A stretch of DNA of 64,000 nt from Treponema denticola (lineage in GTDB: Bacteria > Spirochaetota > Spirochaetia > Treponematales > Treponemataceae), in the NCBI RefSeq assembly GCF_024181405.1, contig NZ_CP051302.1, positions 2,356,001 through 2,420,000 on the forward strand, written 5' to 3'. Positions 8,784-18,320 of this stretch are shown here, piece by piece. The stretch's first letter is position 1; every line of letters starts with the position of its first letter. Below the pieces are notes generated by a model that was not told the DNA's origin, did no database searches, and saw nothing but the letters and a program-made list of their open reading frames with translations. A program made the translations under genes and the position numbers.

Positions 8784-10835
8784 ATGCTTGATAAGATGCG
8801 GAACATAGGAATAATGGCTCATATAGACGCAGGAAAAACCACCACGACCGAGCGTATTTTGTTTTATACGGGAAAAATTCATAAGATTGGAGAAATAGAT
8901 GACGGTCAAGCAACCATGGACTGGATGGCACAAGAACAGGACAGGGGAATCACTATCCAAAGTGCCGCCACTACCACTTATTGGAAAAACTTTCAGATAA
9001 ATATAATCGACACTCCCGGGCACGTAGACTTTACGGCCGAGGTAGAACGCTCCTTGCGTGTCTTGGACGGAGCCGTTGCAGTCCTCTGTGCAGTCGGAGG
9101 AGTTCAGCCCCAGACTGAAACCGTTTGGCATCAGGCAGACCGGTACAAGGTTCCCCGCATTTGCTTTGTAAACAAGATGGACAGAATCGGGGCCGACTTT
9201 TTTGCAGTTTTAAAAGACGTACACGAAAAATTCGGCGTTGAAGTCGTGCCTGTTCAAATTCCTATAGGAGCAAGCGACAGCTTTGAAGGCGTCATCGATC
9301 TTATTGCAATGAAAGAAATTCACTGGGATGCCGCAACCGAGGGCGAAAAATACGAGTATACCGCAATAGCTCCAGACCGCCTTGCCTTGGCGGAAGAATG
9401 GCGCGAAAAAATGCTCGATACTATTTCTTCAGCCTCGGACGAAATCACCGAGCTCATCCTTGAAGGGAAAGACGTCCCCGAAGAGCTTATCAAAAAAGAA
9501 ATAAGAAAGGCGGTTTTAAATCAAAGCTATATTCCGTTTTTGTGCGGGTCTGCACGAAAGAATATCGGAGTTCAACCCTTAATCGATGCAGTCGTCGACT
9601 TTTTGCCCGCCCCCGATGAGGTTCTTCCGGCAGAGGCCTTTAATCCAAAAAAGGAAGAAAAGCTCTCGGTTCCGTGCAAGGTAGAAGGAGCTCCCTTAGG
9701 CCTCGTATTTAAAATTCAATATGATAAGGATGCAGGAAGCCTTTGCTATGTCCGAATGTACTCGGGTAAAATCAAATCGGGCGATCAAGTTTTTAATACG
9801 GGAAAAAAGAAAAGAGAACGCGTAAACAGAATCCTGCGTATGCATTCAAATAAGTCGGAACAAATGGATTCCGTTCAAGCCGGAGATATTGCCGTTTTTA
9901 TCGGTTTAAAAATTTCTCAGACAGGAGATACTCTGGGCTCAGAGGGACAGCCTCTCTTGCTTGAATCCATGCAATTCCCCGAACCTGTTATTTCCGTTTC
10001 GGTAGAACCTAAAAGCTTATCGGAAAGCGACCGCTTAAAAGAAGTCTTGGAAATTCTTTCAAAGGAGGATCCGACTTTTACAAGCCGCGAAGACAGCGAA
10101 ACGGGGCAGCTTATAATTTCCGGCATGGGAGAGCTTCATATAGATGTTTTAACCCGCCGAATGTTGGATGACTTTAAGGTAGAAGCCAGAGTCGGAAACC
10201 CGCAGGTTACTTACAGGGAATCCATCACTACCGAAAAAACTCAAACCGAAAAATACAGCAAGCAGCTGGGCGGAAAAGACAATGAAGCTGAACTTACCCT
10301 TACTGTCCGACCCCTTGAAAGAGGAAGCGGAAACCGCTTTATTTCAAAAGTTAAAACCTTCCAAAAGTCCGGTTCGGGCGGCACCAATGCCCTCCCCGAA
10401 GAGCTTTTAGAAGCCGTTAAGCGTTCTATTGAAGGCTGCTTTAGCTCGGGTATCAAGGTCGGTTATCCTTGTACCGACATCGAGGTAGAACTTGTTTCGG
10501 TAAAATACAATGAACTTACGGCAACTCCATTTGCCTACGAAGCCGCCGCCGCAAAATGCTTTGATGATGCTTGCAGTACAGCAGACCCCGTGCTCTTGGA
10601 GCCCGTGATGGCTGTGGATATTATGAGCCCCAAAGAATTCGTCGGAGATGCCATGAGCCAAATCACTCAGAGGGGAGGCTTAATCTCAAGCATGGATTCA
10701 AAAGCAAATACCGACATTGTACACGCTCAAGCCCCCATGGCAAAGATGTTCGGCTTTTCCACCGACCTCCGTTCAGCCACTCAGGGAAGGGCTTCCTTTA
10801 CCATGAGCTTCAGCCATTTTGAAATTAAGCGGTAG
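8784..10835 (+). CDS. fusA: Elongation factor G (EF-G family GTPase)
   Basis: This 683-residue GTPase catalyses ribosomal translocation (or ribosome recycling, in lineages with two EF-Gs). The G domain has [23 protein letters not shown] and NKMD. Domains II to V follow, with the C-terminal [20 protein letters not shown] typical of EF-G. I place the start at ATG 8784 because GGAG at 8771-8774 is well spaced in front of it; the in-frame TTG at 8769 overlaps that site. The gene stands alone, outside a ribosomal str operon. Spirochaetes often carry two divergent EF-Gs, so this may be the second paralogue; the sequence alone does not settle which. Confidence 0.9.
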   Translation: MLDKMRNIGIMAHIDAGKTTTTERILFYTGKIHKIGEIDDGQATMDWMAQEQDRGITIQSAATTTYWKNFQINIIDTPGHVDFTAEVERSLRVLDGAVAVLCAVGGVQPQTETVWHQADRYKVPRICFVNKMDRIGADFFAVLKDVHEKFGVEVVPVQIPIGASDSFEGVIDLIAMKEIHWDAATEGEKYEYTAIAPDRLALAEEWREKMLDTISSASDEITELILEGKDVPEELIKKEIRKAVLNQSYIPFLCGSARKNIGVQPLIDAVVDFLPAPDEVLPAEAFNPKKEEKLSVPCKVEGAPLGLVFKIQYDKDAGSLCYVRMYSGKIKSGDQVFNTGKKKRERVNRILRMHSNKSEQMDSVQAGDIAVFIGLKISQTGDTLGSEGQPLLLESMQFPEPVISVSVEPKSLSESDRLKEVLEILSKEDPTFTSREDSETGQLIISGMGELHIDVLTRRMLDDFKVEARVGNPQVTYRESITTEKTQTEKYSKQLGGKDNEAELTLTVRPLERGSGNRFISKVKTFQKSGSGGTNALPEELLEAVKRSIEGCFSSGIKVGYPCTDIEVELVSVKYNELTATPFAYEAAAAKCFDDACSTADPVLLEPVMAVDIMSPKEFVGDAMSQITQRGGLISSMDSKANTDIVHAQAPMAKMFGFSTDLRSATQGRASFTMSFSHFEIKR

Positions 10836-10879
10836 AAATTAGAAAACGTCTTCGGGTTTAAATATTTTACTAATATCAG

Positions 10880-12490
10880 CTAATTCTTTATTCTTTCCTC
10901 TATTTCGTTTTTATCGATTTCACTGATACTGCCGTCCTGTTTTGAAACAAATAAAATTTTCTGAAAGCGTTTTGCAGTTGAAATATTATTTGTAACGGCA
11001 GCGATTGCAGACTTTTTAGTAAAAATTAAATTAAACATCAAGTCTTCTATTTCCGTATTGACATTACGGGAAAACTCATCCAAAAGAAGGACGGGACAAT
11101 CGGAGGTTAAAAGCAATATCCTTGCTAATGCTATTCTGCTGCGCTCTCCGTCCGATACTGTTAAATTATTCATATCCATAACAGTATCCAATCCCTCCGG
11201 TAAGGAGTTTACAAAATGAGATAATTTAAGTACATTCAATATTTCCATTATATCGGAATCGGGAATAGCTTTGCCGAATACAAGATTGTCCCGCAATGAA
11301 ATATTAAAAATATGTGGATGACTCCAAAGACAAGGAATTGTATTTGTTCCTAAAGCTTTTAAATTATATGTAAGCGGGCCTGAAAACTCCGCTTCATTCA
11401 TCGTGAGAATTCGTAATAAGCTTGTCTTTCCCGAACCGTTTTGTCCTACAACGGCAATTCTATCGCCTTCATTTAGTTTAAAATCGATATTATTAAATAT
11501 AAGTTTATCTTTTTTAACAAGCGAAACATTCTTTGCGTTAATCAGAGCTCCATCGCCATGAATATTTTTTTTGTGATTGTTTTCACATTCTTCAATATAA
11601 TTAAAATATTTTTTTGCTATAGGAACCGATCTTTTTATTTGTCTTGCCGCTAAAAAAATAGTTGACATGTTTTGATTAGCCAACGAAATAATAAAGATTA
11701 TGTATAAAAGATTTGCCAAATTAACGCTAGGCAATGCAAAAAGGCAGAAAACACTTATGACAATAGGAATAAAATAATTTTGACCTTCAAAAAAAATATG
11801 TTTTACGGCTTCCAGTTTTTGAATCCTATTTCCGATTTTTAAAAGCTCTTCGTCTTTTTGCAAAATAGATTTTTCGCATTCAGATTTAATCGAATTATTT
11901 AATGTTAAAAAAATAGATTGAAATATAGTTTTAACAATACCGTAGTAACTTATGCCCTCATCATCAAGTAAGCCATAAGCTCCGTTTATTTGCTTATCCA
12001 AATAAGTAATAAAAATATTAGCCGATATAATTATTACCAATAAAATAATAGGAAGAAATACTGATATGGACAATAAAAAAGCATTAAGAATAATAATATT
12101 AAAACAAGCAGCCGTAAATTGAAAACAAAAAGGAATAAGAACATTAATGTCTTGAGTATAGGACATTGTATAAAAGCCCTCTTCCTCTGTCTTACGGTTG
12201 CTGTTTACCAAACTATGGTGAAAGGCCGTTTTCATCATAGGCGGTAATGCACGATAAGTAATGGAATTATTTAAAATAAGCTCATAAATACTTTGGACTA
12301 TAGCATACACTACAACGGAAATCGACATAGCTAAAAGAGAAGCAAAGGGAAATCCGTCCAATATTTTATTAAGGCTCATCCTTCCTAAAACAAGAAATAT
12401 GGAATTACACACATTTAGAGCAAGTAAAAAAATAAGAAGAAATGTTAAACTCTTATAAAATTTTTTGTATAAAGTATAAACGGTTTTCAT
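10880..12490 (-). CDS. ABC exporter half-transporter with degenerate ATPase
   Basis: This 536-residue half-transporter has an N-terminal membrane domain (about 1-300) and a C-terminal nucleotide-binding domain. Walker A is GQNGSGKTS, the signature is VSDGERSRIALAR and Walker B is LLLDEFS. The H-loop His appears replaced by Asn in AAVTNNIST, and the Q-loop Gln is missing in LWSHPHIF. A heterodimeric exporter with one poor ATP site would explain this. Its start overlaps the stop of the 561-residue partner by 4 nt, so the two are co-translated. The substrate is unknown. It could also be an exporter that is losing activity. Confidence 0.8.
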   Translation of the reverse strand: MKTVYTLYKKFYKSLTFLLIFLLALNVCNSIFLVLGRMSLNKILDGFPFASLLAMSISVVVYAIVQSIYELILNNSITYRALPPMMKTAFHHSLVNSNRKTEEEGFYTMSYTQDINVLIPFCFQFTAACFNIIILNAFLLSISVFLPIILLVIIISANIFITYLDKQINGAYGLLDDEGISYYGIVKTIFQSIFLTLNNSIKSECEKSILQKDEELLKIGNRIQKLEAVKHIFFEGQNYFIPIVISVFCLFALPSVNLANLLYIIFIISLANQNMSTIFLAARQIKRSVPIAKKYFNYIEECENNHKKNIHGDGALINAKNVSLVKKDKLIFNNIDFKLNEGDRIAVVGQNGSGKTSLLRILTMNEAEFSGPLTYNLKALGTNTIPCLWSHPHIFNISLRDNLVFGKAIPDSDIMEILNVLKLSHFVNSLPEGLDTVMDMNNLTVSDGERSRIALARILLLTSDCPVLLLDEFSRNVNTEIEDLMFNLIFTKKSAIAAVTNNISTAKRFQKILFVSKQDGSISEIDKNEIEERIKN

Positions 12491-14172
12491 AAGGCCTCTC
12501 CTTTTTGCATATTCTGATATACCGAATTGTAAAAATCTTTTATCGGCGGATTCGTTAAAGCATATTTTGCTTTTATATCTACGCGGATATTTCCGGCTTG
12601 AAAATAAAGCACCCGTTCGAAATATTGAACATGTTCTTTTTTATGAGAAATCATAATTACCGTACTATCGGTTGACATTAGGTATTTTAAAAAGCGGTCT
12701 TCAACCGCAACATCCAGCGAGCTGAAAGTTTCATCAAGAAAAAATATTTGAGGCTTTTTAATAAGTTCTCTTAAAAGTGAAACCGTAACTCTTTCCCCGT
12801 CAGATAAAGTATCGGGATCAAGAACCGTATCAAGGTCATGTAAAAACGGAATAAATTCTGCAATACCCACAGAACGAATAAGAGACTTTAAGGCATCATC
12901 TCTAATTTTTTCAAGACTATTTAAAAGCAGGTTGTATCTTAATGTACCGGGCAAGACCAATCCTTTTAGATCAAGGAATGAAGTGTTTTGCAAAAAACTT
13001 TCAGAAGAGAATTCTTTTACTTCCGTACTGCCGTAGTTTACTTGCCCTTTTTGATTATAGTCTGCACCCATAAGACAATTTAAAAATACGGATTTTCCCG
13101 AGCCGGAGTCTCCTATGATTAAAACTTTTTCACATCGTTTAATATTTAGATTGATATTATTAAGAAGGTATTGGTTGCGTAAGTTCACGGTTAATGAATT
13201 AACATTTATATCATCATAATTAAATAAAGCGCTTCCTCTTTTAGTTTCTTCTTTTTGTAAAAGCTCTTCAATGGGTTCAATCATTGTTTTTAGATTTTTA
13301 ATATGTTCAAATATGGAAATCGTACTCAAAGGATTCGGCAATAAAATAAAAAGCATATAGAAAGGCATAATCGTGTTCCCTACGCTCTTATCTTTAAAAA
13401 GAAATAAGGCAACCAGAAGTGAAAGAAGAGGTAAAACTTTTTGAATAATGCGCTCCAAATTATTTCGGCTTATAGCTATACCTTCCTTCTTTTTAAAACA
13501 CCCGTTACAAAGTTTATCCATTTTTAAAAAGATACCTTGTTCAAAATATTTATGCGAGCTTACCGAGCGGATATCCAAGCGTCCGGAAACGGAATCTCCG
13601 AGTTCCTTGTACAAGGAGGGAGCGGTCTTTATTCTCAGCTTATCTATGTTCCGGACAAGGCGTAAAAAAAATCTATCTATTAAAAAGAATACAAATAATA
13701 ATCCCAGAGATAAGACAGAAAGCATCGCACTTACATAAAAAAGTTTTATAAAAATCAAAACACAAATTACAGCATTAAAAAAAAGTCTGTATATTTTTAA
13801 AACATCGTTTATAAAAAACTCGGGGTAACTTTGTAATGAATCTAAAACCTGAGCATAGTTTACATCATAATAATAAGTAAAGGGAAGTCTTAAATATTTT
13901 TCTACCATATCTTTTTTTATCTGCAATTTTCTACGCCCAAAACGGATGATTGCAAAACGCGCAAGTATATTGATAAGTAAAAGACCTGCAATCAAAACAA
14001 GAGTTTCTACAAGAGGTCTTGCTTGAATTGTTTTAAGGTTTAATAAATTTTCTTGAAATGCAAATAAGCGGGAAGAATATAAATCTAAAAGAATATATTG
14101 AGCCCCGAGTAAAACAAGAAAAACAAAAAACATATAAAAAGAGAAGACTTTTAACTTTGGTTTATTTGACAT
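12487..14172 (-). CDS. ABC exporter half-transporter, partner of the downstream gene
   Basis: This 561-residue protein has an N-terminal membrane segment (about residues 12-35), further membrane helices to about 310, and a nucleotide-binding domain. Walker A is GDSGSGKSV, the signature is LSDGERVTVSLLREL and Walker B is IFFLDETFSSLD. The H-loop SHKKEH is intact, in contrast to its partner. The signature carries D in place of the second G of LSGGQ, as its partner does. AAGGAGG precedes the ATG. A promoter with a long TA repeat lies just upstream, suggesting variable expression of the pair. The substrate is not predictable from sequence. Confidence 0.8.
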   Translation of the reverse strand: MSNKPKLKVFSFYMFFVFLVLLGAQYILLDLYSSRLFAFQENLLNLKTIQARPLVETLVLIAGLLLINILARFAIIRFGRRKLQIKKDMVEKYLRLPFTYYYDVNYAQVLDSLQSYPEFFINDVLKIYRLFFNAVICVLIFIKLFYVSAMLSVLSLGLLFVFFLIDRFFLRLVRNIDKLRIKTAPSLYKELGDSVSGRLDIRSVSSHKYFEQGIFLKMDKLCNGCFKKKEGIAISRNNLERIIQKVLPLLSLLVALFLFKDKSVGNTIMPFYMLFILLPNPLSTISIFEHIKNLKTMIEPIEELLQKEETKRGSALFNYDDINVNSLTVNLRNQYLLNNINLNIKRCEKVLIIGDSGSGKSVFLNCLMGADYNQKGQVNYGSTEVKEFSSESFLQNTSFLDLKGLVLPGTLRYNLLLNSLEKIRDDALKSLIRSVGIAEFIPFLHDLDTVLDPDTLSDGERVTVSLLRELIKKPQIFFLDETFSSLDVAVEDRFLKYLMSTDSTVIMISHKKEHVQYFERVLYFQAGNIRVDIKAKYALTNPPIKDFYNSVYQNMQKGEAL

Positions 14173-14208
14173 TAAAACCTCCTTATATAATTACTACACT
14201 TATTATTC

Positions 14209-14246
<38 letters not shown>

Positions 14247-14340
14247 GCTATATTTATGGATGAATCATATTCATATTTCCAAATCCAAAAATCAATTCAT
14301 GTTTTTATCTCCAGTGTTTTACACTATGCACATACCATTC

Positions 14341-14389
14341 GCTTAACCTGCCTTGCATAGTAATGTCAGCGTTGAAGCAGATGTTAGAT
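14341..14389 (-). other. attC-like integron recombination site
   Basis: Read on the minus strand, ATCTAAC (RYYYAAC) at 14389-14383 opens and GTTAAGC (GTTRRRY) at 14347-14341 closes a 49-bp segment starting 8 nt after the stop of the adjacent gene. The arms can pair as TAAC/GTTA and CTGC/GCAG, then TT/AA and GC/GC, with bulged bases and a 12-nt loop, as folded attC sites do. It is shorter than most attC sites, so the assignment is provisional. Confidence 0.45.
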
Positions 14390-14397
14390 AAATAGCT

Positions 14398-15207
14398 TTA
14401 GTACATTTTTATTAGTAAATCCTTGAACATCTTCTTTGAACGAAAGTTGATTATATCATTAACTTGACTAATATATTTTTTAACGAATTCAGAATATAGT
14501 TTTTGTATTTTTTCATCAATAGATTTATATTTCCAATGATAAATATAAGGTTCAAATAAAATTTTTACCTTTTTATTTAAAAGATAAGAATCCAGATAAT
14601 TGACCTCACAAAATATTTTTATATTATTTATTTTTTTGAAGTAAAAATCATTTTCTTCTATTAGCATCGAGAGAACTGCATCATTCCCATCAAATTTATT
14701 CAAACACTTATTCAATTCATTTAAAAAAATATCAAAATAATCGTACCATCCACTACCGACACCTCTGTAACAATTAATAGATTTCTTACCTTGTTTTGTT
14801 ATATTTGGCATTAACATAAAATTACCAAGTGTTACATATTTTTTCTTAAACTCAAGTATTGTATTTTCTAAGGAAGAATTTGTAATATATTTTTTATATT
14901 GGTTATTTCTTCCAAATAATGTATTGTAAGTATTCAGAGTATCTCCTCTGTAATTTTTACCTGTTCCAATATCATCAAATGCTAAATCAGGTATTTTATT
15001 AAACCAAATTAAATACATTATTGCTCTTGCTAAATCTGTATCATCTTCATCAAAAAATCTGCCCTTGCAACCGAAATAATTATCATCACACAAATCTGAA
15101 AATGAAAAGCTGACAAGCTTATTAATATCTCCATTTAAGTATTTTGAATTTACAAACTCTGTTATTATATTTTTGCATGTACCAATATCTGTTTTATATT
15201 TATTCAT
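14398..15207 (-). CDS. Hypothetical protein, possible integron gene cassette
   Basis: This 269-residue protein is not one I recognise. It is probably soluble, with no signal peptide or membrane segment, and is rich in Tyr, Phe, Asn, Lys and Asp. Visible segments include DEDDTDLARAIMYLIWFNKI and YRGVGSGWYDYFDIFLNEL. I prefer ATG 15207, with GAGAG before it, over GTG 15213. The gene is more AT-rich than rlmJ next to it. An attC-like segment follows its stop and a GTTGAGT core-like heptamer precedes its start, which together suggest it arrived as a cassette. Its function cannot be assigned. Confidence 0.7.
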   Translation of the reverse strand: MNKYKTDIGTCKNIITEFVNSKYLNGDINKLVSFSFSDLCDDNYFGCKGRFFDEDDTDLARAIMYLIWFNKIPDLAFDDIGTGKNYRGDTLNTYNTLFGRNNQYKKYITNSSLENTILEFKKKYVTLGNFMLMPNITKQGKKSINCYRGVGSGWYDYFDIFLNELNKCLNKFDGNDAVLSMLIEENDFYFKKINNIKIFCEVNYLDSYLLNKKVKILFEPYIYHWKYKSIDEKIQKLYSEFVKKYISQVNDIINFRSKKMFKDLLIKMY

Positions 15208-15232
15208 TAACACTCTCTCGGTCTAAGCGTCC

Positions 15233-15239
15233 ACTCAAC
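15233..15239 (-). other. Core-site-like heptamer upstream of the putative cassette
   Basis: On the minus strand GTTGAGT fits the integron core consensus GTTRRRY and lies 25 bp before the ATG of the unknown gene. With the attC-like site at 14341-14389 it would define a cassette of about 895 bp. A heptamer this degenerate occurs by chance roughly once per kilobase per strand. Confidence 0.3.
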
Positions 15240-15276
15240 GCCCTTTCCCCCACTATATCACAAAGCCCAATAATCT

Positions 15277-16116
15277 TCAATCTAACCCGGCGCTCACTTT
15301 CTCAATATATCCGCATATTTCTTTCAGTTTTTCTTCCAAGCCCCATGGCGGATTTGTGATTAAAAGGCCTGAGCCTTGTAAGCCGTATTCATTTTCAGAA
15401 TCTATCTTGTTTGAAAAATGCTTGACCTCAATGTTTAATATTTTATTGCTCATAGCCTTAGTGATTCGGTTTTTTAGAGCTCGGCACTCTTCGGTTTTGT
15501 GATTCAATATGGGATACCAAATTATAAAGATACCTATGGGCCATTTTTTACAGACCTTTTCGACAGCCTCTGCAATCGCTGTATAGTCAGAATCGACTTC
15601 GTAGCTTGGATCAAACAAGGCAAAGCCCCGGATAGGAATAGGCGGCGTAAGTGCCCTGACAGCCTCATAGCAATCCCTTTTGTGTACATGAACATTTTCT
15701 GCACGCTTATAAATTTCTTTTAATTTTTCGGCTTCGGCAGAATGTAAATCGCATAAAATCAAATTGGATTCTTTTTGTAAAAATGAACGGATGATTTCAG
15801 GAGAGCCGGCATAAGAGGAATTTTCATCATAATTTTTTAGGCAAAAATCCAGATAGGCTTTGAAGTCTTCAGGTATTGGAAGAGGCAGTTTTTCTTTTTT
15901 ATATAAATCTAAAAAGCGGATTATCCCTTCTTCCGCTTCGCCGGTTTTTAAACTCCATTCGCTTAAAAGATTATAGTAAGCACTTCCTGCATTTAAATCG
16001 AAAGCCGTAAATGGCTTTTGCTTTTGGGTGTAGAGTTTTAAAAAAGAAAAGAGAACCGAGTGCTTAAAAACATCGGCCTGATTTCCTGCATGAAAGCCGT
16101 GACGATAACTCAGCAA
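15277..16116 (-). CDS. rlmJ: 23S rRNA (adenine-2030-N6)-methyltransferase RlmJ
   Basis: This 279-residue SAM-dependent enzyme should methylate N6 of A2030 in 23S rRNA. The start MLSYRHGFHAGNQADVFKHSVL is diagnostic of RlmJ. The catalytic motif reads DPSY (in ALFDPSYEVDSDY), where many family members have DPPY. The N-terminal FDLNAGSAYY matches the glycine-containing SAM-binding region. Length is normal. The gene begins 3 nt after the MATE gene stop and is probably the last gene of a gyrA-RCK-MATE-rlmJ run. Confidence 0.9.
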   Translation of the reverse strand: MLSYRHGFHAGNQADVFKHSVLFSFLKLYTQKQKPFTAFDLNAGSAYYNLLSEWSLKTGEAEEGIIRFLDLYKKEKLPLPIPEDFKAYLDFCLKNYDENSSYAGSPEIIRSFLQKESNLILCDLHSAEAEKLKEIYKRAENVHVHKRDCYEAVRALTPPIPIRGFALFDPSYEVDSDYTAIAEAVEKVCKKWPIGIFIIWYPILNHKTEECRALKNRITKAMSNKILNIEVKHFSNKIDSENEYGLQGSGLLITNPPWGLEEKLKEICGYIEKVSAGLD

Positions 16117-16119
16117 ATT

Positions 16120-17523
16120 TTAAACCCTCTTATTACACCAAACCCCTTTGCGGTAGTGATATAGAATGACTATAAATTCGGCTGCCTCCGAAAAAATATA
16201 TGAAGTCCAAACGGCAAATAGGGGAAGGTGTAAAATATTTACAACCAAAAATAAAAACGGGATTTGTACAAACCAGCGAGAACCCAAGGTAGAATAAAGT
16301 ATGGGCCTTGTATGACCTGAACCTGAAAAAACCACAGCGAGCCCCAATCCCATAGATAAAATTATAAAGGAAGGATAAAATATACGCAACATTAAACTAC
16401 CCTGCAAAAGCATTGACGGATCATTTGGGAAGAAAAACCGCAAAAAAGTTTGAGGCGTTCCCATAATTATGACTGCAAAAATTCCTACTACAGAGGCTGA
16501 CATAAAAGCGTTTATCTTAGAAGTAAGCTTTGCTTCCTTAACATTGTCTCGGCCAAGGCTTTGACCTATTAAAGTTGCTCCGCCCATATTAAATCCGAAA
16601 ATAGGCATAAAGGCACACTGCGAAAGCTTACCTCCGACCCCTGCAAGAGCAACTGCATCTGCTCCGTAAACTGTTACGAATTTCATAATCGTTACCTGAG
16701 CAAAGCTGCGGACAAGTGAGTTAATGCCTGAAGGAAGTCCTATGAGTAAAAGGTCGGCATCTATTTTTTTGTCAAGTCTAAAAAGACCTCTAAAGCTTAT
16801 TTTTACCTTGCGCCTTCCGCTTAAAAGAATCAAAAATCCGTATAAGAAACTTATAGTTCGGGCTGTTACTGTTGCAAGGGCTGCACCAAAAACACCCATA
16901 CCTAAGCCCGGGATACTTGTTCCGGGAATTATATCGAACATAAAAACAGGATCTAAAACCAAGTTTATGATGGTGGATATTATCATAATGTGAAGGGGTG
17001 TTTTTGCATCTCCGGTACATCTAAAAATCGTATTTACCGAATACGAAGAAAACATTATAGGAATAAAAAAGATTCTCAGCCATCCGTATTCTAAAGCGGA
17101 ATTTAAAACTTCTTGATCCGGAAGAAAAAACCATAAAATCGGTTTTAAAAAAATGGCTAAAAGAAAAGCTGACATTATTGCAAGCACAACCTTAAAGCTG
17201 ATAGTCTGTTCGGCAATACGCTGAGTCTTTTCCATATCGCCTCGGCCGTAGTTTTGCGAAATCATTGACACAGAACTTGCACCGGCGACTTCATTCAAAA
17301 TAGTAAAAAGCATGTATATGGAAGAAAAGAGGGTAACACCTGAAAGAGCCGTCTTAGATATCTGCCCTACCCAAACCATATCGACAATATCATAAAAGTT
17401 TTGCAAGCCTGCGGAAATCATTGTAGGATAGGCCAGCTTCCATAAATTTTTAGATATTTTTTTAGGTTTTAATTGAAGACCGGTTTCATCACAAACACAC
17501 TTTGAGCAGGATAGATTTTCCAT
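16120..17523 (-). CDS. MATE family multidrug/cation efflux transporter
   Basis: This 467-residue polytopic inner-membrane protein shows the twelve-helix pattern of MATE transporters in two homologous halves. The first helix region has LAYPTMISAGLQNFYDIVDMVWVG and the second half repeats a similar arrangement (GLPSGINSLVRSFAQ). MATE proteins export cationic drugs or metabolites using a sodium or proton gradient. A short cytosolic N-terminal extension has three cysteines (SCSKCVCD), which is unusual and could bind metal. It lies about 50 bp after the RCK gene and 3 bp before rlmJ. The substrate is unknown. Confidence 0.85.
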   Translation of the reverse strand: MENLSCSKCVCDETGLQLKPKKISKNLWKLAYPTMISAGLQNFYDIVDMVWVGQISKTALSGVTLFSSIYMLFTILNEVAGASSVSMISQNYGRGDMEKTQRIAEQTISFKVVLAIMSAFLLAIFLKPILWFFLPDQEVLNSALEYGWLRIFFIPIMFSSYSVNTIFRCTGDAKTPLHIMIISTIINLVLDPVFMFDIIPGTSIPGLGMGVFGAALATVTARTISFLYGFLILLSGRRKVKISFRGLFRLDKKIDADLLLIGLPSGINSLVRSFAQVTIMKFVTVYGADAVALAGVGGKLSQCAFMPIFGFNMGGATLIGQSLGRDNVKEAKLTSKINAFMSASVVGIFAVIIMGTPQTFLRFFFPNDPSMLLQGSLMLRIFYPSFIILSMGLGLAVVFSGSGHTRPILYSTLGSRWFVQIPFLFLVVNILHLPLFAVWTSYIFSEAAEFIVILYHYRKGVWCNKRV

Positions 17524-17573
17524 AACAGCACACTCTCCTTTAGGCTTTAAATCGGCAATCTCCCAATTATCAA

Positions 17574-18311
17574 CTATACTTTTTTTGAAGAAAAAAGATT
17601 TTTAAAGATTGACGGCTTTATATCTCCATCTTTTTTTAAATTATTTTTTAGGCTTATCTTACCGCCGGAAAAATTATAGATGTGTTCTTCAGAGGCAACA
17701 ACTAAAAGAACATCATCATCTTCAAATTTATACTCAGGGTCATCCATAAAGATAAAGTCTTCGCTTTCTTTTTTTCGGCGGGCTATAATGTTTACCCCCA
17801 TATCTTTTCTGATATTTGATTCGGCAAGGCTTTTACCGACATATCGTGCTTCTACTCCGACTTCGGCAAGGGCAAGATTTTTTGAAATAGGCATAAATTT
17901 AAGAAGGAGGTCGGCGGCTAAAATAGGGGTCGTTCTTTTGGCTGCTTCACTGTCGGGATAAATTACACTGGTGGCCCCGACGGTTTTTAAAAGTCTTCCG
18001 TGTTCGTCGGATTGGGCACGTACAACAATGTTTGCAATGCCTAAATTTTTTAATATTGTCGTGCTAATTACTGAAAGCTCCACCTTGCGGCCGAAATCTA
18101 CGATTACCGTATCCACCTTGGAGGGAAGAATTTTGCGTACTGAAAGCTCACTTATTTCTTCAAGTACAATTGCAGAAGAAGCCTTTGGTTTATACATTTC
18201 GATAAGGTCTTTATTTTGCTCGATGATCATAACCTCAGCCCCTATTTTTATAAGCTCATCCAACATTCGTACTCCGAATGTTCCTAAACCCATAATCGCA
18301 AATTTTTTCAT
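17574..18311 (-). CDS. TrkA/KtrA-type NAD-binding (RCK) regulator
   Basis: This 245-residue cytosolic protein has an N-terminal Rossmann RCK-N domain (MKKFAIMGLGTFGVRMLDEL, with GxGxFG) and an RCK-C domain (about 130-220). Such proteins gate TrkH/KtrB potassium channels by binding nucleotides. No channel gene is adjacent; it sits 9 bp after gyrA. A TrkH/TrkA pair occurs elsewhere in the window (38516-40947), so this may serve a second channel or share that one. About 30 residues after RCK-C are basic and unlike the core family. Confidence 0.85.
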   Translation of the reverse strand: MKKFAIMGLGTFGVRMLDELIKIGAEVMIIEQNKDLIEMYKPKASSAIVLEEISELSVRKILPSKVDTVIVDFGRKVELSVISTTILKNLGIANIVVRAQSDEHGRLLKTVGATSVIYPDSEAAKRTTPILAADLLLKFMPISKNLALAEVGVEARYVGKSLAESNIRKDMGVNIIARRKKESEDFIFMDDPEYKFEDDDVLLVVASEEHIYNFSGGKISLKNNLKKDGDIKPSIFKNLFSSKKV

Positions 18312-18320
18312 AAACTTTAC

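Noticed and set aside
15280..15300. Second integron core-like heptamer (RYYYAAC) within the end of rlmJ
   Set aside because: It has no paired arm nearby and lies in or next to conserved coding sequence; such heptamers are common by chance.
15499..15723. Plus-strand open frame of 74 codons opposite rlmJ
   Set aside because: It is antisense to a conserved gene and shows no start signal.
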